Below are positions 9,198 to 19,340 of a DNA stretch of 64,000 nt, in pieces. Source of the stretch: CAVSWT01 sp963746735 (GTDB lineage: Bacteria > Bacteroidota > Ignavibacteria > Ignavibacteriales > Ignavibacteriaceae); the NCBI GenBank assembly GCA_963746735.1, contig CAVVCO010000011.1, forward strand, positions 62,001 to 126,000. The letters are read 5' to 3'. Made by a program: the position numbers and the translations under genes. The notes below the pieces were generated by a model, which was not told the DNA's origin, did not search any database, and saw nothing but the letters and a program-made list of their open reading frames with translations. Each line of letters opens with the position of its first letter. Within the stretch, counting starts at the first letter, position 1.

Positions 9198-10670
9198 TCA
9201 TTTAGAATAATAATCTATTATTCGTTGAATTGCTTTGTTACAAACCACACAGTAAGGTTTTTTCCCTTTAGAAAACATAATGCAGTCTATCATTGGACGG
9301 TAAAGTCCTGTGGGTTGATAACCTGCCCCTTCAAAGGCTCCTACTTTGCCATAATATCGGCTGGCTTTTAAAAAATTATCAACAAGGGTAGAATGTTCTT
9401 TATCCTTTTTTGCATAATCATCTTCGGCATTTTTAATTCGAACGGAGGAAGATTTAAGTCTTTTTAGTTCCGCAATTCTATCATTTAAAGCTCTTCTTTC
9501 TTTCTGCCATTTATAATCCATACTATCAAACTCAGTTTTTTCCCAGGGAGTGGGAATGCTTATTCCTGGAGTTTTATCAGCAGCCCATTTTAGTTTTGAA
9601 GTATCAAGCAGAGCAGTAATGTTTGGTTCAACTGGTTCGACAGTTGGTTTATAAAAATTATTATATGAAACATCAGAAGTATAATATTCATCGGCTAGTC
9701 CGGCAAATGAATGACCGAACTCATGTAAGAATAAATAGTCACTCCACTGATTATCTGAAGTGAAAGTGCAGAATGAATTATAAATTCCGCCGCCGCCATA
9801 GCGTGAGTGATTAACCATAATTACTATTGCATCATAAGGAACAGCTGCGGCTAAGTTTCTTAAGGCTTTGTTATCTTCAGTCAATAAATAGCGTTCAGAA
9901 CCGAGTGAATTAAAAGTGGTGCTTAAAACAGTATTCTTAAAAATATTTGCCCGTGGTTCATCAGCACCGCTTTCTTGTGAAGGCTTAAAAACCCCATGAA
10001 AATTAAATTTAGATTTATTTGATTTATAAGGCTCCATGTTTAAGAATGTGCGAGTGAAGTTTTTTAAATCTTCTGCGAATTTACTTTTTTCATAAGACTG
10101 ATAACCTTCACCTATTATTGCTATATCAACCCTTGTATGAGGATCTCCGTTATCTTTATCGTCAAAAATATGTACTGAATTATCTGTAAATGATTCCTTA
10201 ATAATTTTAACATCGTTAGGATTGATAACTGATGAATAAATTACATTAAGCATATTATTATCATCACGTTTTTCTATTACAAATCTTATTTTATTTTTTG
10301 GTGATGGAATTATTGCTGATTCGCTAAAGGCTTTCTGAACTCCTTTTTGTGCATCATCACTGGTTTGGTATTCACCAAAATAGCTGTCAAATCCTTTCGA
10401 GAATATTAGAGTGTTTGTTGAATCATCATAAATATTGATATAATATTTTCCATTGTTAAAATTGTCAATCAAATTTTTAAAGCTGCCTGCCCAGGTGCCG
10501 TAATCGTAAATTTGATCAAGCGTAATTAATTCGGATGTTGCGTTGCCGATATGAAAATAGTCAATTCTCATAGTTTGATCAGAAAAATATTTGTCAAAAT
10601 TGACGGCTTTTTGAGAGAATGAAAATTGGTTCATAATTAAAACCACTAATAAAATTTTTACAATCTTCAT
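9198..10670 (-). CDS. Secreted M64 family (IgA-peptidase-like) metallopeptidase
   Basis: The start is placed at 10670 (490 residues) because AAGGAATAAA precedes that ATG and a signal peptide follows directly (KIVKILLVVLIMNQFSFSQ); the frame is open 27 codons further upstream. An N-terminal M64-type beta domain occupies ~25-155. The peptidase domain begins at ~175 with DIAIIGEGYQ and contains the zinc site HEFGHSFAGLADEYY at ~315, of HExxHxxxxxD type. A charged helical insertion lies at ~395-440, and two CxxC-like pairs lie near the C-terminus (IDCIMF, YCVVCNKAIQ). M64 peptidases cleave proteins outside the cell; the substrate cannot be read from sequence. It is divergent from the amidase gene at 10781. 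Confidence 0.87.
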   Translation of the reverse strand: MKIVKILLVVLIMNQFSFSQKAVNFDKYFSDQTMRIDYFHIGNATSELITLDQIYDYGTWAGSFKNLIDNFNNGKYYINIYDDSTNTLIFSKGFDSYFGEYQTSDDAQKGVQKAFSESAIIPSPKNKIRFVIEKRDDNNMLNVIYSSVINPNDVKIIKESFTDNSVHIFDDKDNGDPHTRVDIAIIGEGYQSYEKSKFAEDLKNFTRTFLNMEPYKSNKSKFNFHGVFKPSQESGADEPRANIFKNTVLSTTFNSLGSERYLLTEDNKALRNLAAAVPYDAIVIMVNHSRYGGGGIYNSFCTFTSDNQWSDYLFLHEFGHSFAGLADEYYTSDVSYNNFYKPTVEPVEPNITALLDTSKLKWAADKTPGISIPTPWEKTEFDSMDYKWQKERRALNDRIAELKRLKSSSVRIKNAEDDYAKKDKEHSTLVDNFLKASRYYGKVGAFEGAGYQPTGLYRPMIDCIMFSKGKKPYCVVCNKAIQRIIDYYSK

Positions 10671-10780
10671 TTTATTCCTTGATGATTTAATAAGTACGAA
10701 GAAATAATTACATTTAATGTTTAAATTAGAATAATAATTAAGGTAATTCAATACGGAATAATAATTTATATCAAATACAC

Positions 10781-13700
10781 ATGACTAAAATCAAAATTCT
10801 TCTATCTGCCTGTTTAATAATTTTTATCTCTGGCTGCACAACGCAGGAGGTATTAAAAGAAAATGCTTCAATTTATAATAAGTTGAATGAATTTAAAAAT
10901 GACTTCGCTAAAGAAAATTTAGCTTTTGAGATTCCTTACGGATCAAAAGTTGACACCATAATTGTAGATTCAGTTGGGAAGCATCTTCAAATAAATTTAA
11001 GCAAAGAATTTGCAGCGCAGCCTTTTAGAGAAGATAATGTCAATCAAATTTATTCATCAGTTAAATCATATTTAGGAATTAGCTTTAATGATTATGTAAT
11101 TGAAATAAATTGTTTGAATTTTCCTATCAAAGAATTAATTCCAAATTATTATAGAGGCGATACAACAGAATACGATTATTCAAGATTGCCTTCAGCTAAA
11201 GAAAAAGAAAGAATACCAATTGTTCAGAATACCAGCAAACCTTATTCAATTACCAAAGGATTAGAACATAGAAATATAATTTTGTGGCACAGTCACGGCT
11301 GGTACTACAATATCAAATCTGAAAGATGGGAATGGCAGCGTCCCCGGTTATTTCAAACGGTTGAAGACTTGCTTCCAATGTCATTCACCATCCCATATTT
11401 AATTCCCATGCTGGAAAACGCCGGGGCAAATGTTTTTACTCCGCGCGAAAGAGATACACAGACAAATGAAGTGATAGTTGATAATGATAATCAAACAGAT
11501 AAAAATCAAAAAAATTATTTAGAGATAAATGATGGTAAACATGGGACCTGGAAGAAGGGATTGGGAAAAGGATTTGCAGTTGGTAATCCGCCTTATGGTG
11601 AAGGAGTAAATCCTTTTAGACAAGGCACATTTAGAGTTTTTATCTCCGATACAAACACTTTTGCCCATGTTGAATGGGTTCCTCAAATTCCAGAGAACGG
11701 ATATTATGCAGTCTACATTTCTTATAAATCATCTGATCAAAATGTAGACGATGCAAATTATACAGTTTATCATGCCGGTGGTAAAACGGATTTTAGAGTG
11801 AATCAAAAAATTGGCGGCAGTACCTGGATTTATCTTGGAGAATTTAAATTTTTTAAAGGAATGAATCGAGAAATAGGCAGAGTTGAATTAACCGGGGAAA
11901 GTAATGAAGTAAATAAAATTATTTCCGCAGATGCCGTACGATTCGGCGGCGGAGTTGGAGTAATTGAAAGAGGCGGCAGCACCAGTGGCAGGCCAAAGTT
12001 TGAAGAAGGTGCTCGATACTGGCTCCAATTTGCCGGCATGCCCGATACTTTAATTTATAATTTAAACGATAACAAAAATGATTATAATGATGATTATCAA
12101 AGCCGCGCAGAATATGGGAACTATTTAAATGGTGCCCCTGGCGGTCCAAATAAAGATAGAGAAAATAAGGGGCTTGGAATTCCGATGGATTTATCGATGG
12201 CATTTCACACCAATGCAGGAGATACTAAGTTCGATACAACTTACGGTACACTTTCAATTTATAGTTTGGATGATTTTAAAACCGGGAATTTATTTCCGGA
12301 TGGAATGTCAAGGTTAGCAAATAGAGACCTGGCAGATATAATTCAAACCCAAATTGTAAATGACTTAAGAAATAATTTTGATGATATCTGGAAAAGGCGT
12401 CAATTAATGAATGGAGATTATAGCGAATCCAGACGTCCAAACGTTCCATCGGTATTATTAGAACTGCTGTCTCATCAAAACTTTTTGGATATGCAGTTTG
12501 CTTTAGATCCGCGATTTCGTTTTGAAGTTTCTCGATCAATTTATATAGGTATGCTGAAGTTTCTTTCCGTTCAGGATGATTTTAAATATGTTGTGCAGCC
12601 GCTGCCTATCGATCATTTCAGTTTGGAGTTTATCAATGATAATAGTATAAAAATGAAATGGAAAGCTAAACTCGATCCATTGGAAAAAACAGCTGTTCCG
12701 AATGGTTACATCGTTTATACAAGAATTGATAATGGAGATTTTGATAATGGCCAGTTAGTTAAAGATACATCGTTTGTAAAAAATGATATTGAACCAAATA
12801 AAATTTATTCATTCAAGGTTACGGCTGTAAATGAAGGCGGGGAAAGTTTTCCTTCGGAAATTCTTTCGGCTGGTAAAGCAGACAACAGTAAAAACCCAGT
12901 ATTGATAGTAAATGCTTTTGATAGAATCTGCGGACCGCGGTCGGTAAAGACGGATAAATTTTCAGGTTTCTTAAATAATTTAGATGCTGGAGTTCCTTAT
13001 AAGTATGATATAAATTTCACAGGCGCTCAATATGATTTTGATCCTAATTCACCATACATCTCAAATGATGCGCCGGGATTTGGTGCAAGCCATTCTAATT
13101 TTGAAACTAAAATTGTTGCCGGTAATACCTTTGATTTTCCTTTCATTCACGGCAAAGCAATTATGAATTCCGGTTATTCTTTTGTTTCTTCAAGTGATGA
13201 ATCAGTTTGGGATAAAAATATTAACCTTTCAAAATATAAATTTGTTGATATAATTTTAGGAGAAGAAAAAGAAACAAGCTGGCAGAAACCCTATGCAGAT
13301 TCAGTAAATGGAAAACAATTCAAAACATTCCCATTAAGATTTCAAAATGTAATCAGAAAATACACAGACGCTGGCGGGAATCTTTTTATCTCAGGGGCTT
13401 ATGTTGGAACAGATCTTTTTTCGAATAGGGATACCGTAGATATTAAATTTGCAAAGGATGTTTTGAAATTTAGATTGGATGCAGGCTATGCTTCTGTTGA
13501 CGGTGAAGTTGAAAGTAAAGGTGATTCCATTTTAGGTAAAAATCTTAAACTTCACTTTAACACAGAACTAAATGATTCAATTTATGCTGTGGAAGCACCT
13601 GACGCAATTTTACCGGTCAAGGATAGTAAAACTATTCTTCGTTATTCTGAAAATCAATTTAGTGCCGGTACTGCTTTTAAAGATAAATATGGAGTTGTCG

Positions 13701-13786
13701 TATTAGGATTTCCATTTGAAACAATTTTGGGAGAAAAAGATAGAGACCAATTGATGCATGGCATACTAAATTATTTGGGACTATAA
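10781..13786 (+). CDS. Lipoprotein N-acetylmuramoyl-L-alanine amidase-like protein with golvesin-type and FN3 domains
   Basis: 1001 residues with a lipoprotein signal (IIFISGC, Cys at ~19). Two stretches form a split amidase_3-like zinc fold: one at ~165-225 (WHSHGWYY, then IPMLENAGANVFTPRERDTQ) and one at ~460-600 (MAFHTNAG, a metal-His segment, and VPSVLLELLSHQNF, which supplies the catalytic-Glu strand). A golvesin/xanthan-lyase-type carbohydrate-binding domain (~285-390; HVEWVPQIPENGYYAVYISY, ISADAVRFGGG) is inserted between them. An FN3 domain follows at ~605-700, then a ~290-residue alpha/beta C-terminal domain (PVLIVNAFDRICGP). Relatives are often labelled xanthan lyase, but the zinc amidase motifs point to peptidoglycan or a related amide bond. 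It starts 110 bases from the divergent M64 gene. Confidence 0.78.
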   Translation: MTKIKILLSACLIIFISGCTTQEVLKENASIYNKLNEFKNDFAKENLAFEIPYGSKVDTIIVDSVGKHLQINLSKEFAAQPFREDNVNQIYSSVKSYLGISFNDYVIEINCLNFPIKELIPNYYRGDTTEYDYSRLPSAKEKERIPIVQNTSKPYSITKGLEHRNIILWHSHGWYYNIKSERWEWQRPRLFQTVEDLLPMSFTIPYLIPMLENAGANVFTPRERDTQTNEVIVDNDNQTDKNQKNYLEINDGKHGTWKKGLGKGFAVGNPPYGEGVNPFRQGTFRVFISDTNTFAHVEWVPQIPENGYYAVYISYKSSDQNVDDANYTVYHAGGKTDFRVNQKIGGSTWIYLGEFKFFKGMNREIGRVELTGESNEVNKIISADAVRFGGGVGVIERGGSTSGRPKFEEGARYWLQFAGMPDTLIYNLNDNKNDYNDDYQSRAEYGNYLNGAPGGPNKDRENKGLGIPMDLSMAFHTNAGDTKFDTTYGTLSIYSLDDFKTGNLFPDGMSRLANRDLADIIQTQIVNDLRNNFDDIWKRRQLMNGDYSESRRPNVPSVLLELLSHQNFLDMQFALDPRFRFEVSRSIYIGMLKFLSVQDDFKYVVQPLPIDHFSLEFINDNSIKMKWKAKLDPLEKTAVPNGYIVYTRIDNGDFDNGQLVKDTSFVKNDIEPNKIYSFKVTAVNEGGESFPSEILSAGKADNSKNPVLIVNAFDRICGPRSVKTDKFSGFLNNLDAGVPYKYDINFTGAQYDFDPNSPYISNDAPGFGASHSNFETKIVAGNTFDFPFIHGKAIMNSGYSFVSSSDESVWDKNINLSKYKFVDIILGEEKETSWQKPYADSVNGKQFKTFPLRFQNVIRKYTDAGGNLFISGAYVGTDLFSNRDTVDIKFAKDVLKFRLDAGYASVDGEVESKGDSILGKNLKLHFNTELNDSIYAVEAPDAILPVKDSKTILRYSENQFSAGTAFKDKYGVVVLGFPFETILGEKDRDQLMHGILNYLGL

Positions 13787-13841
13787 CCGTTTATTGATAA
13801 GTTTCTTCTCGATTTTAAAGAAAATGATTAAAGGAATTTAA

Positions 13842-14613
13842 ATGAAAAAATCTATTTTAATTATCTTGCTTTTTTTGTCAGGCTGCGCATTAGTTTTTGC
13901 TCAAGATAAAGATACGATAACAACGGAAAGCGGATTAAAATATATTGTTCTTGAAAAAGGCAGCGGCGATCATGCTGTAAACAACAAAGCAGTTGAAGTT
14001 AATTATACTGGATATTTACTTGACGGAAAAATTTTTGATTCTTCATTCAAAAGAAATGAACCAATTGAATTTGTGCTTGGGCAGGCACAAGTTATAAAAG
14101 GATGGGATGAAGGAATTGCTTTGATGAATGTAGGTGATAAATACAGATTAATTATTCCACCAGATTTAGCTTATGGAGATAAAGGTGCGGGAGATGCGAT
14201 TCCACCTAACTCAACTTTAATTTTTGATGTTGAACTATTGAGTGTAAGTGAACCGAAAACTCCAATTACAGATGCCCTTGTTGATGAAATAATTAACGGC
14301 GGAATAGATGCAGCTATCAAAAAATATTATGAATTAAAGAAAACCCATCCGAACGATTACAATTTTAAAGAAAGTGAATTAAATACTTTCGGATACCAAT
14401 TATTACAGAATGGCAACACCGATGAAGCAATAAAAATATTTACTGTTAATGCTGAAGCATTATCCAAAATCGTTTAACGTTTATGACAGCTTGGGTGAAG
14501 CATACATGGCAAAAGGAGATAAAGAAAACGCTATTATAAATTATAAAAAATCTCTTGAGCTGAATCCGGATAATGAGAATGCAAAGGATATGCTGCAGCA
14601 GCTTCAGAAATAA
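13842..14613 (+). CDS. FKBP-type peptidyl-prolyl isomerase with C-terminal TPR, frameshifted
   Basis: A signal peptide with a possible lipobox (LFLSGC) leads into an FKBP domain at ~30-135: TESGLKYIVLEKGSG, VNYTGYLLDGKIFDSS, IKGWDEGIALMNVGDK, IPPDLAYGDKGAG and IPPNSTLIFDVELL. It catalyses prolyl cis-trans isomerisation during folding of exported proteins. A TPR tail follows. The frame breaks at 14460/14461: one extra T ends the first frame at 14477, and removing it gives NAEAYPKSFNVYDSLGEAYM and a second TPR ending at 14613. The joined protein would be ~256 residues. Convergent with the WG-repeat gene. Confidence 0.88.
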
Positions 14614-14673
14614 AATTTATATTCCTTCTTATGACCAAGAAGGAGTTTGGGATAAGTTATATTTAATAGAAAC

Positions 14674-14748
14674 AACCTTCGAGGTTTAATTAGACTAAAT
14701 TTGCTTTCAAAAAAGTTGTAAAACTACCATTTATAAACCTCGAAGGTT
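14674..14748. repeat. Inverted repeat between convergent genes, possible bidirectional terminator
   Basis: AACCTTCGAGGTTT (14674-14687) and its exact reverse complement AAACCTCGAAGGTT (14735-14748) flank a 47-base loop, followed by T's. Each arm is close to palindromic itself. The sequence resembles the hairpins at 33548 and 35821 in style and is more likely a dispersed intergenic repeat that also terminates transcription. Confidence 0.6.
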
Positions 14749-14777
14749 TTTGTACTTGAGTAAGTTTAGAAAATTTC

Positions 14778-15518
14778 TCACTCTTCAAAATACTCAACAC
14801 CATTCCTATCAATAAAACCCCATTTGTCATTAATTCTTGCGTAAGCTAAATTATCGTCAAAGTCTTTTATCTCATCATATTTAATTGGAGTTATTCCTTT
14901 CCCGTTTTTATCAATAAAACCCCACCAGCCGTTCAGTCCTACTTTTACAATTCCATTATAAAATTGCCCAACTTCAGTGTAATTATTTGGTATGACTTCT
15001 TTCCCTTCGGTATTTATAAATCCCCATTTCCCGTTCATCATTACCGAAACAAGACTCTCTCTAAATTCAGCAAGTCTTTCATATTTAATAGGAGTAATTG
15101 TTTTTCCCTTCTTATCAATTAATCCCCATTTATTATTAAGCATGATTGGGAATAAACCTTCATGATACTTTCCAATTTGATGATATTGAATTGGAATAAT
15201 TTCCTTTCCCTCGGTATTTATAACTCCCCATTTGCCTCCAAATACAACTGTGTCCTCGCCATTCTTTTTTATACCTAAATTTACTTTTGCATATCCGTTA
15301 TCAAAATCTTCAACATCATCATAAATTATGTCTGTAATTTCTTTGCCTGATTCATCAATAAATCCCCACTTGCTATTCAATTTTACTTTAACAAATTTTT
15401 CGAAATACACACCCACTTGATCATATTTGATTGGAATTACAATTTTTCTGTCTTTGTCACAAAATCCCCATTTATCACCTTTGCGATAAGCAATTAATTT
15501 AGGCAAATTTAATTTCAT
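14778..15518 (-). CDS. WG-repeat protein
   Basis: 246 residues made almost wholly of seven tandem WG (KWG) repeats, each ~33-35 residues: KWGFCDKDRKIVIPIKYDQV, KWGFIDESGKEITDIIYDDV, KWGVINTEGKEIIPIQYHQI and so on to the C-terminus. No signal peptide is visible, so it is probably cytoplasmic unless the true start lies elsewhere. WG repeats are found in bacterial proteins of mostly unknown role and are thought to mediate protein contacts. The gene is alone on its strand. Confidence 0.88.
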   Translation of the reverse strand: MKLNLPKLIAYRKGDKWGFCDKDRKIVIPIKYDQVGVYFEKFVKVKLNSKWGFIDESGKEITDIIYDDVEDFDNGYAKVNLGIKKNGEDTVVFGGKWGVINTEGKEIIPIQYHQIGKYHEGLFPIMLNNKWGLIDKKGKTITPIKYERLAEFRESLVSVMMNGKWGFINTEGKEVIPNNYTEVGQFYNGIVKVGLNGWWGFIDKNGKGITPIKYDEIKDFDDNLAYARINDKWGFIDRNGVEYFEE

Positions 15519-15796
15519 CGTTATAAATCTTTCTCTCTATGACAAATATTATTTTACAATATTAGAACACAATGATAATAATTAGAAAAATAAAAATGAT
15601 GCAAGCGCGTGCTTAAAAATAGCTGGTGTGAGCTAACTCTCATTATCACCAGAGTTTAAATTCATAAATTAGACAGGGATTGGGGTTCACATCAGTAAAA
15701 TTTATATTAAATTATAATTGTTATTAAAAATTATTTATTTAAACTTCCCCAAAAACCAAGAGTAAAAATTATTTATTCACATTTCATTTATTAATT

Positions 15797-18377
15797 ATGA
15801 AAAAAACATTTAAAATCATCGGGATAGTTGTTGTAATTTTTATTGCACTATTAATTATCCTTCCATTTTTCTTCAAAGGTCAAATTGCCGATTTAGTAAA
15901 AAAGGAAGCGAACAAAAACATTAATGCAACTTTGGATTTTCAGGATGTTGGATTAAACTTATTTTCCCATTTCCCAAATTTAAGCTTAAGCCTTGATGGT
16001 TTAACAATAGTAAATAAGGCTCCATTTGAAGGCGACACTTTGGTTAGCCTTGCTTCATTTCAAGCCACCGTTGATTTGTGGAGTGTGATTGGCGGAGATC
16101 AAATTAAAATTGAAGGCATTACTCTTAAAGAACCTAAGATTTTTGTTTATTCAATTGATGATACTACTGCAAATTATAATATAGCCAAAGTTGGAAGCAA
16201 AGAAGAAGCAAAAGCGATGGATACCTCTTCATCTGCTGGGATGGCAATCGCATTAAAAAGATATTCAATTGAAAATGGAAGCATTGCATACCTTGATCAA
16301 AAATCTAATATGACTATGATCATCAGGGATTTGAATCATGAAGGCAAAGGCGATTTTAGTTCTAAAAATTTCACACTGGAAACCAACACAACAATCGGTC
16401 AACTTTCTTTTGAGAAATCAGGAATTAAATATCTGAACAAAGCTAATGTTGAAGCTAAAATGGATATCGCTGCTGATATGCAGAATAAAACTTTTACATT
16501 TAAAGAGAATGAATTCAGTCTCAACAATTTGAAATTGAGTCTTGACGGAAGCTTTGCTATGCCGGACAGTAATATTTCTATGGATATAAAATTTGCCTCA
16601 GTGAATAATGACTTTAAAGATATAATTTCTCTAATCCCGGCAGTCTATTCAAACAATTTTAATGATATAAAATCTTCCGGAAAGATGAGCTTAAAGGGAG
16701 AAGTGAAAGGAATTTATTCTGCAAATAACTTGCCTTCGTTTAACATTAATTTAAATGTAGATAATGGAAAATTTCAGTATCCAAAACTTCCCACACCGAT
16801 TAATAATGTTGTAATGCAGCTTGATATTACAAATACCGGCGGCAGTGCAGATAACACAATTATAAATATGAAAAAGCTGCATTTAGATATTGGCAGCGAA
16901 CCTTTTGATGCATCGCTTCTGGTTAAAACTCCGACAACGGCGCCATATGTTGATACAAAAATGAAAGGCAGAATTAATTTAGCAAATTTAAAAAACGCAA
17001 TTTATATGGAAGGAGTATCAAAACTTGAAGGAATAATTGATGCTGATTTTCAGGCGAAAGGAACAATGGCAAATGCTGATACAAAAACTCTTGAAAATAT
17101 TTCTGCAAATGGAAATATGAGTCTTACAAATTTTGTTTATGCCGGACAGCAATTAAAAGATGAAGTAAAGATTAGCAAAGCCTCGCTTAATTTAACTCCC
17201 AAACAATTTACGCTAAATAATTTTGCAATGACAATTGGAAAAAATGATTTAAGTGCGTCGGGCCAAATTGAAAATATGATTTCTTATGTTTTAAGTAATG
17301 GAACGATAAAAGGTAATTTGAATTTGTCATCTAACTATTTTGATTTAAATCCTTTCATGTCGAATGAAAATGAAACTAGCAGCAAAAACAAGCACAAAGG
17401 ATACAAGTAAGCTTCAGGCTGTTGCGATACCGGATAAAATTAATTTTACAATGAATGCTAATTTCAAAAAAATAATTTATGATAATTTGAATTTGACGGA
17501 TGTTAAAGGAACGATGGTTGTAGCAAATCAAAGATTAACAATGAAAAATGTAAGCATGAACACTTTGGGTGGAACTATTGTGGCTGATGGTTACTACGCA
17601 ATGGCAGAAGGTGGAACGCCTGATATTATGTTCAACTTGAATATAAAAAATATGGGAATAAAAGATGCCTACGAGAATTTTGTAACTGTTAGTCAAATTG
17701 CACCTATGGCAAAATATGTTGAAGGTAAATTCAATTCTTCTTTAACAATGACTACTAAATTAGATAATGCAATGATGCCCGTATGGGATTCGTTTAACGG
17801 CAAAGGCTCTTTAAATATTCCTAATGCTTCGGTTAAAGGATTCAAACCATTTGAAGTTGTCGGTGATAAGCTTAACATAAAAGAATTACAGAACCCTGCT
17901 CTCAATAATGTTAATACAACATTCACAATTACAAAAGGAAGATTTTATATCTCACCGTTTAGCTACACAGTGCTTGGGAATAAAGTAACTTTATCCGGCT
18001 CTAATGGATTGGATAAATCACTTGATTACGTAATGAGTGTAAATGTCCCGGCATCAAAACTGAAAAACCAGGGCAACAAAGCAATAAGCAGCCTGTTAAA
18101 AAAAGATGTTAATTTAATTACTGCAAACAGTGTTGAAGTTAATGCAAACATTAAAGGAACTGTTGATTCACCAACCGTTACAACCTCTGCCGGCAACATA
18201 GTTGAAGACACAAAACAGCAGGTTACCGAAGAAGTTAAGAAAGAAGTAAACAAGCAGATTGAACAGAAAAAAGAAGAAGTAAAAAAAGAAGTGCAAACAA
18301 AAGTAGATACGGTAAAGAAAAAAGTTGAAGAAAAAGTAAAAGATAAATTGAAAGATTTATTTAAGAAGAAGTTTTAG
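15797..18377 (+). CDS. AsmA family envelope protein, frameshifted
   Basis: Large AsmA-like inner-membrane-anchored periplasmic protein. One N-terminal transmembrane helix (IIGIVVVIFIALLIILPFFF) is followed by the AsmA start motif (LVKKEANKNINATLDFQDV...LFSHFPNLSLSLDGL) and repeated beta-strand units such as GKGDFSSKNFTLETNTTIG. AsmA proteins form long beta-grooves linked to phospholipid and outer-membrane biogenesis. The first frame stops at 17410. A second frame, open from upstream of the join, continues the protein to 18377; removing one A from the five-A run at 17384-17388 joins them through NETSSKTSTKDTSKLQ. Joined length ~860. The last ~65 residues are a Lys/Glu-rich coiled coil (KKEVNKQIEQKKEEVKKEV). 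Confidence 0.87.
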
Positions 18378-18387
18378 CTTAGAATCA

Positions 18388-18420
18388 AATGAGGTTCACC
18401 TTAGAGGTGAGCCTCATTTT
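18388..18420 (+). terminator. Terminator after the AsmA-like gene
   Basis: AATGAGGTTCACC (from 18388) pairs with GGTGAGCCTCATT (from 18406) through a five-base loop with one G-T pair, followed by a T-run. A diverged copy lies at 19241-19273 beyond the HEPN/MNT genes. Confidence 0.8.
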
Positions 18421-18529
18421 TTACAGATATCAATTTTTTAAAATTCAATTTAAACTAAATCCTCTTAATAGTGTTTTATTGCAATAATTCATATTTTTTT
18501 AGCAGATAATTTTAGATATAGAGATTTTT

Positions 18530-18913
18530 GTGGACTTAAATAAACAAATTGAGTATTGGAAAACAGGTTCAAATCAAGATATCGAAACGGCTGAATTATT
18601 AATTAGTAAAGAAAAGATACTTCATGGATTATTCTTTTGTCATCTATCGATTGAGAAGATACTAAAAGCTCATTATGTATATTGTCAAAAAAAATTCGCA
18701 CCTAAGACACATGATCTAATTTATTTATTGGATAAATCTGAAATAAAATTGGATAAAAAATTTGAAAGTATTTTTCCTGTGTTAATGAAATATCAGCTTG
18801 AGGGAAGATACCCAGATTCGGATTATTTTATTCCGACTGCTATTCAATCCAAAGAATATCTTGAAAGAACAAAGGAATTACTAGAATGGTTGAAAAAAGA
18901 ATTATTGAAATAA
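18530..18913 (+). CDS. HEPN domain protein (toxin-like member of a HEPN/MNT pair)
   Basis: 127 residues, GTG start. The whole protein is an all-alpha HEPN domain: IEYWKTGSNQDIETAELL, then FFCHLSIEKILKAHYV, then KTHDLIYLLDKSEIKLD, then RYPDSDYFIPT and a last helix. No canonical RxxxxxH RNase motif is obvious, so RNase activity is uncertain; this subfamily often pairs with a minimal nucleotidyltransferase that modifies the HEPN partner. It overlaps the MNT gene by 28 bases, so the two are translationally coupled. The surrounding DNA looks duplicated (see 19241), consistent with insertion of a cassette. Confidence 0.85.
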   Translation: MDLNKQIEYWKTGSNQDIETAELLISKEKILHGLFFCHLSIEKILKAHYVYCQKKFAPKTHDLIYLLDKSEIKLDKKFESIFPVLMKYQLEGRYPDSDYFIPTAIQSKEYLERTKELLEWLKKELLK

Positions 18914-19209
18914 CAAAAAGTTATATCAACGAATTAAAAAATAATGGTATAGAAATAACAGCCGCATACCTATATGGAAGTCACACTACAAATCAAGCAA
19001 ATTCAGAAAGCGATATAGACTTACTTCTGGTATCGCCGCAATTTGAAGATAAAGACGAAGAAAGTGTACTAGTTAAAGTTTGGTTTTCTAAGATAAGAAT
19101 AGCAAATAGAATAGAACCAATACTTGTGAACAGCAACCGTTTTGAAAAAGATGATTACTCACCAATTATTGCTTTAGTTAAAGAACAAGGGATTCTAATA
19201 GCAGCTTAA
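18886..19209 (+). CDS. Minimal nucleotidyltransferase (MNT), antitoxin-like partner of the HEPN protein
   Basis: 107 residues. The nucleotidyltransferase signature is clear: YLYGSHTTNQANSESDIDLL, i.e. GS followed by DxD, which binds NTP and two metal ions. A third acidic position is likely in ANRIEPILV (Glu). MNT antitoxins of this type add nucleotides to, and so silence, their HEPN partner. It starts inside the 3' end of the HEPN gene. The pair resembles HEPN-first modules common in archaea and thermophilic bacteria. Confidence 0.87.
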   Translation: MVEKRIIEITKSYINELKNNGIEITAAYLYGSHTTNQANSESDIDLLLVSPQFEDKDEESVLVKVWFSKIRIANRIEPILVNSNRFEKDDYSPIIALVKEQGILIAA

Positions 19210-19240
19210 ATAATTAATTATAAAAGTTCCAATACAGAAA

Positions 19241-19325
19241 AATGAAGTTCCCATTGTGGGTGAGCCTCATATTGCATGGAAAAGAAAAACACCAATTGAA
19301 AAATTGATTTAAGAAGAAGAATTAG
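19241..19325 (+). repeat. Diverged copies of the asmA terminator and asmA 3' end
   Basis: 19241-19273 aligns ungapped with the terminator at 18388-18420 (about 26 of 33 identical by eye). 19295-19325 aligns with the last 31 bases of the AsmA gene, 18347-18377 (27 of 31 identical by eye), sharing TTTAAGAAGAAG. The order is swapped relative to the left copy. The HEPN/MNT pair sits between the copies. Confidence 0.6.
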
Positions 19326-19340
19326 ATTCACTAATTGTTT

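Noticed and set aside
10671..10751. N-terminal extension of the M64 peptidase to 10751
   Set aside because: It would put 27 residues before an evident signal peptide, while the ATG at 10670 has its own ribosome-binding site.
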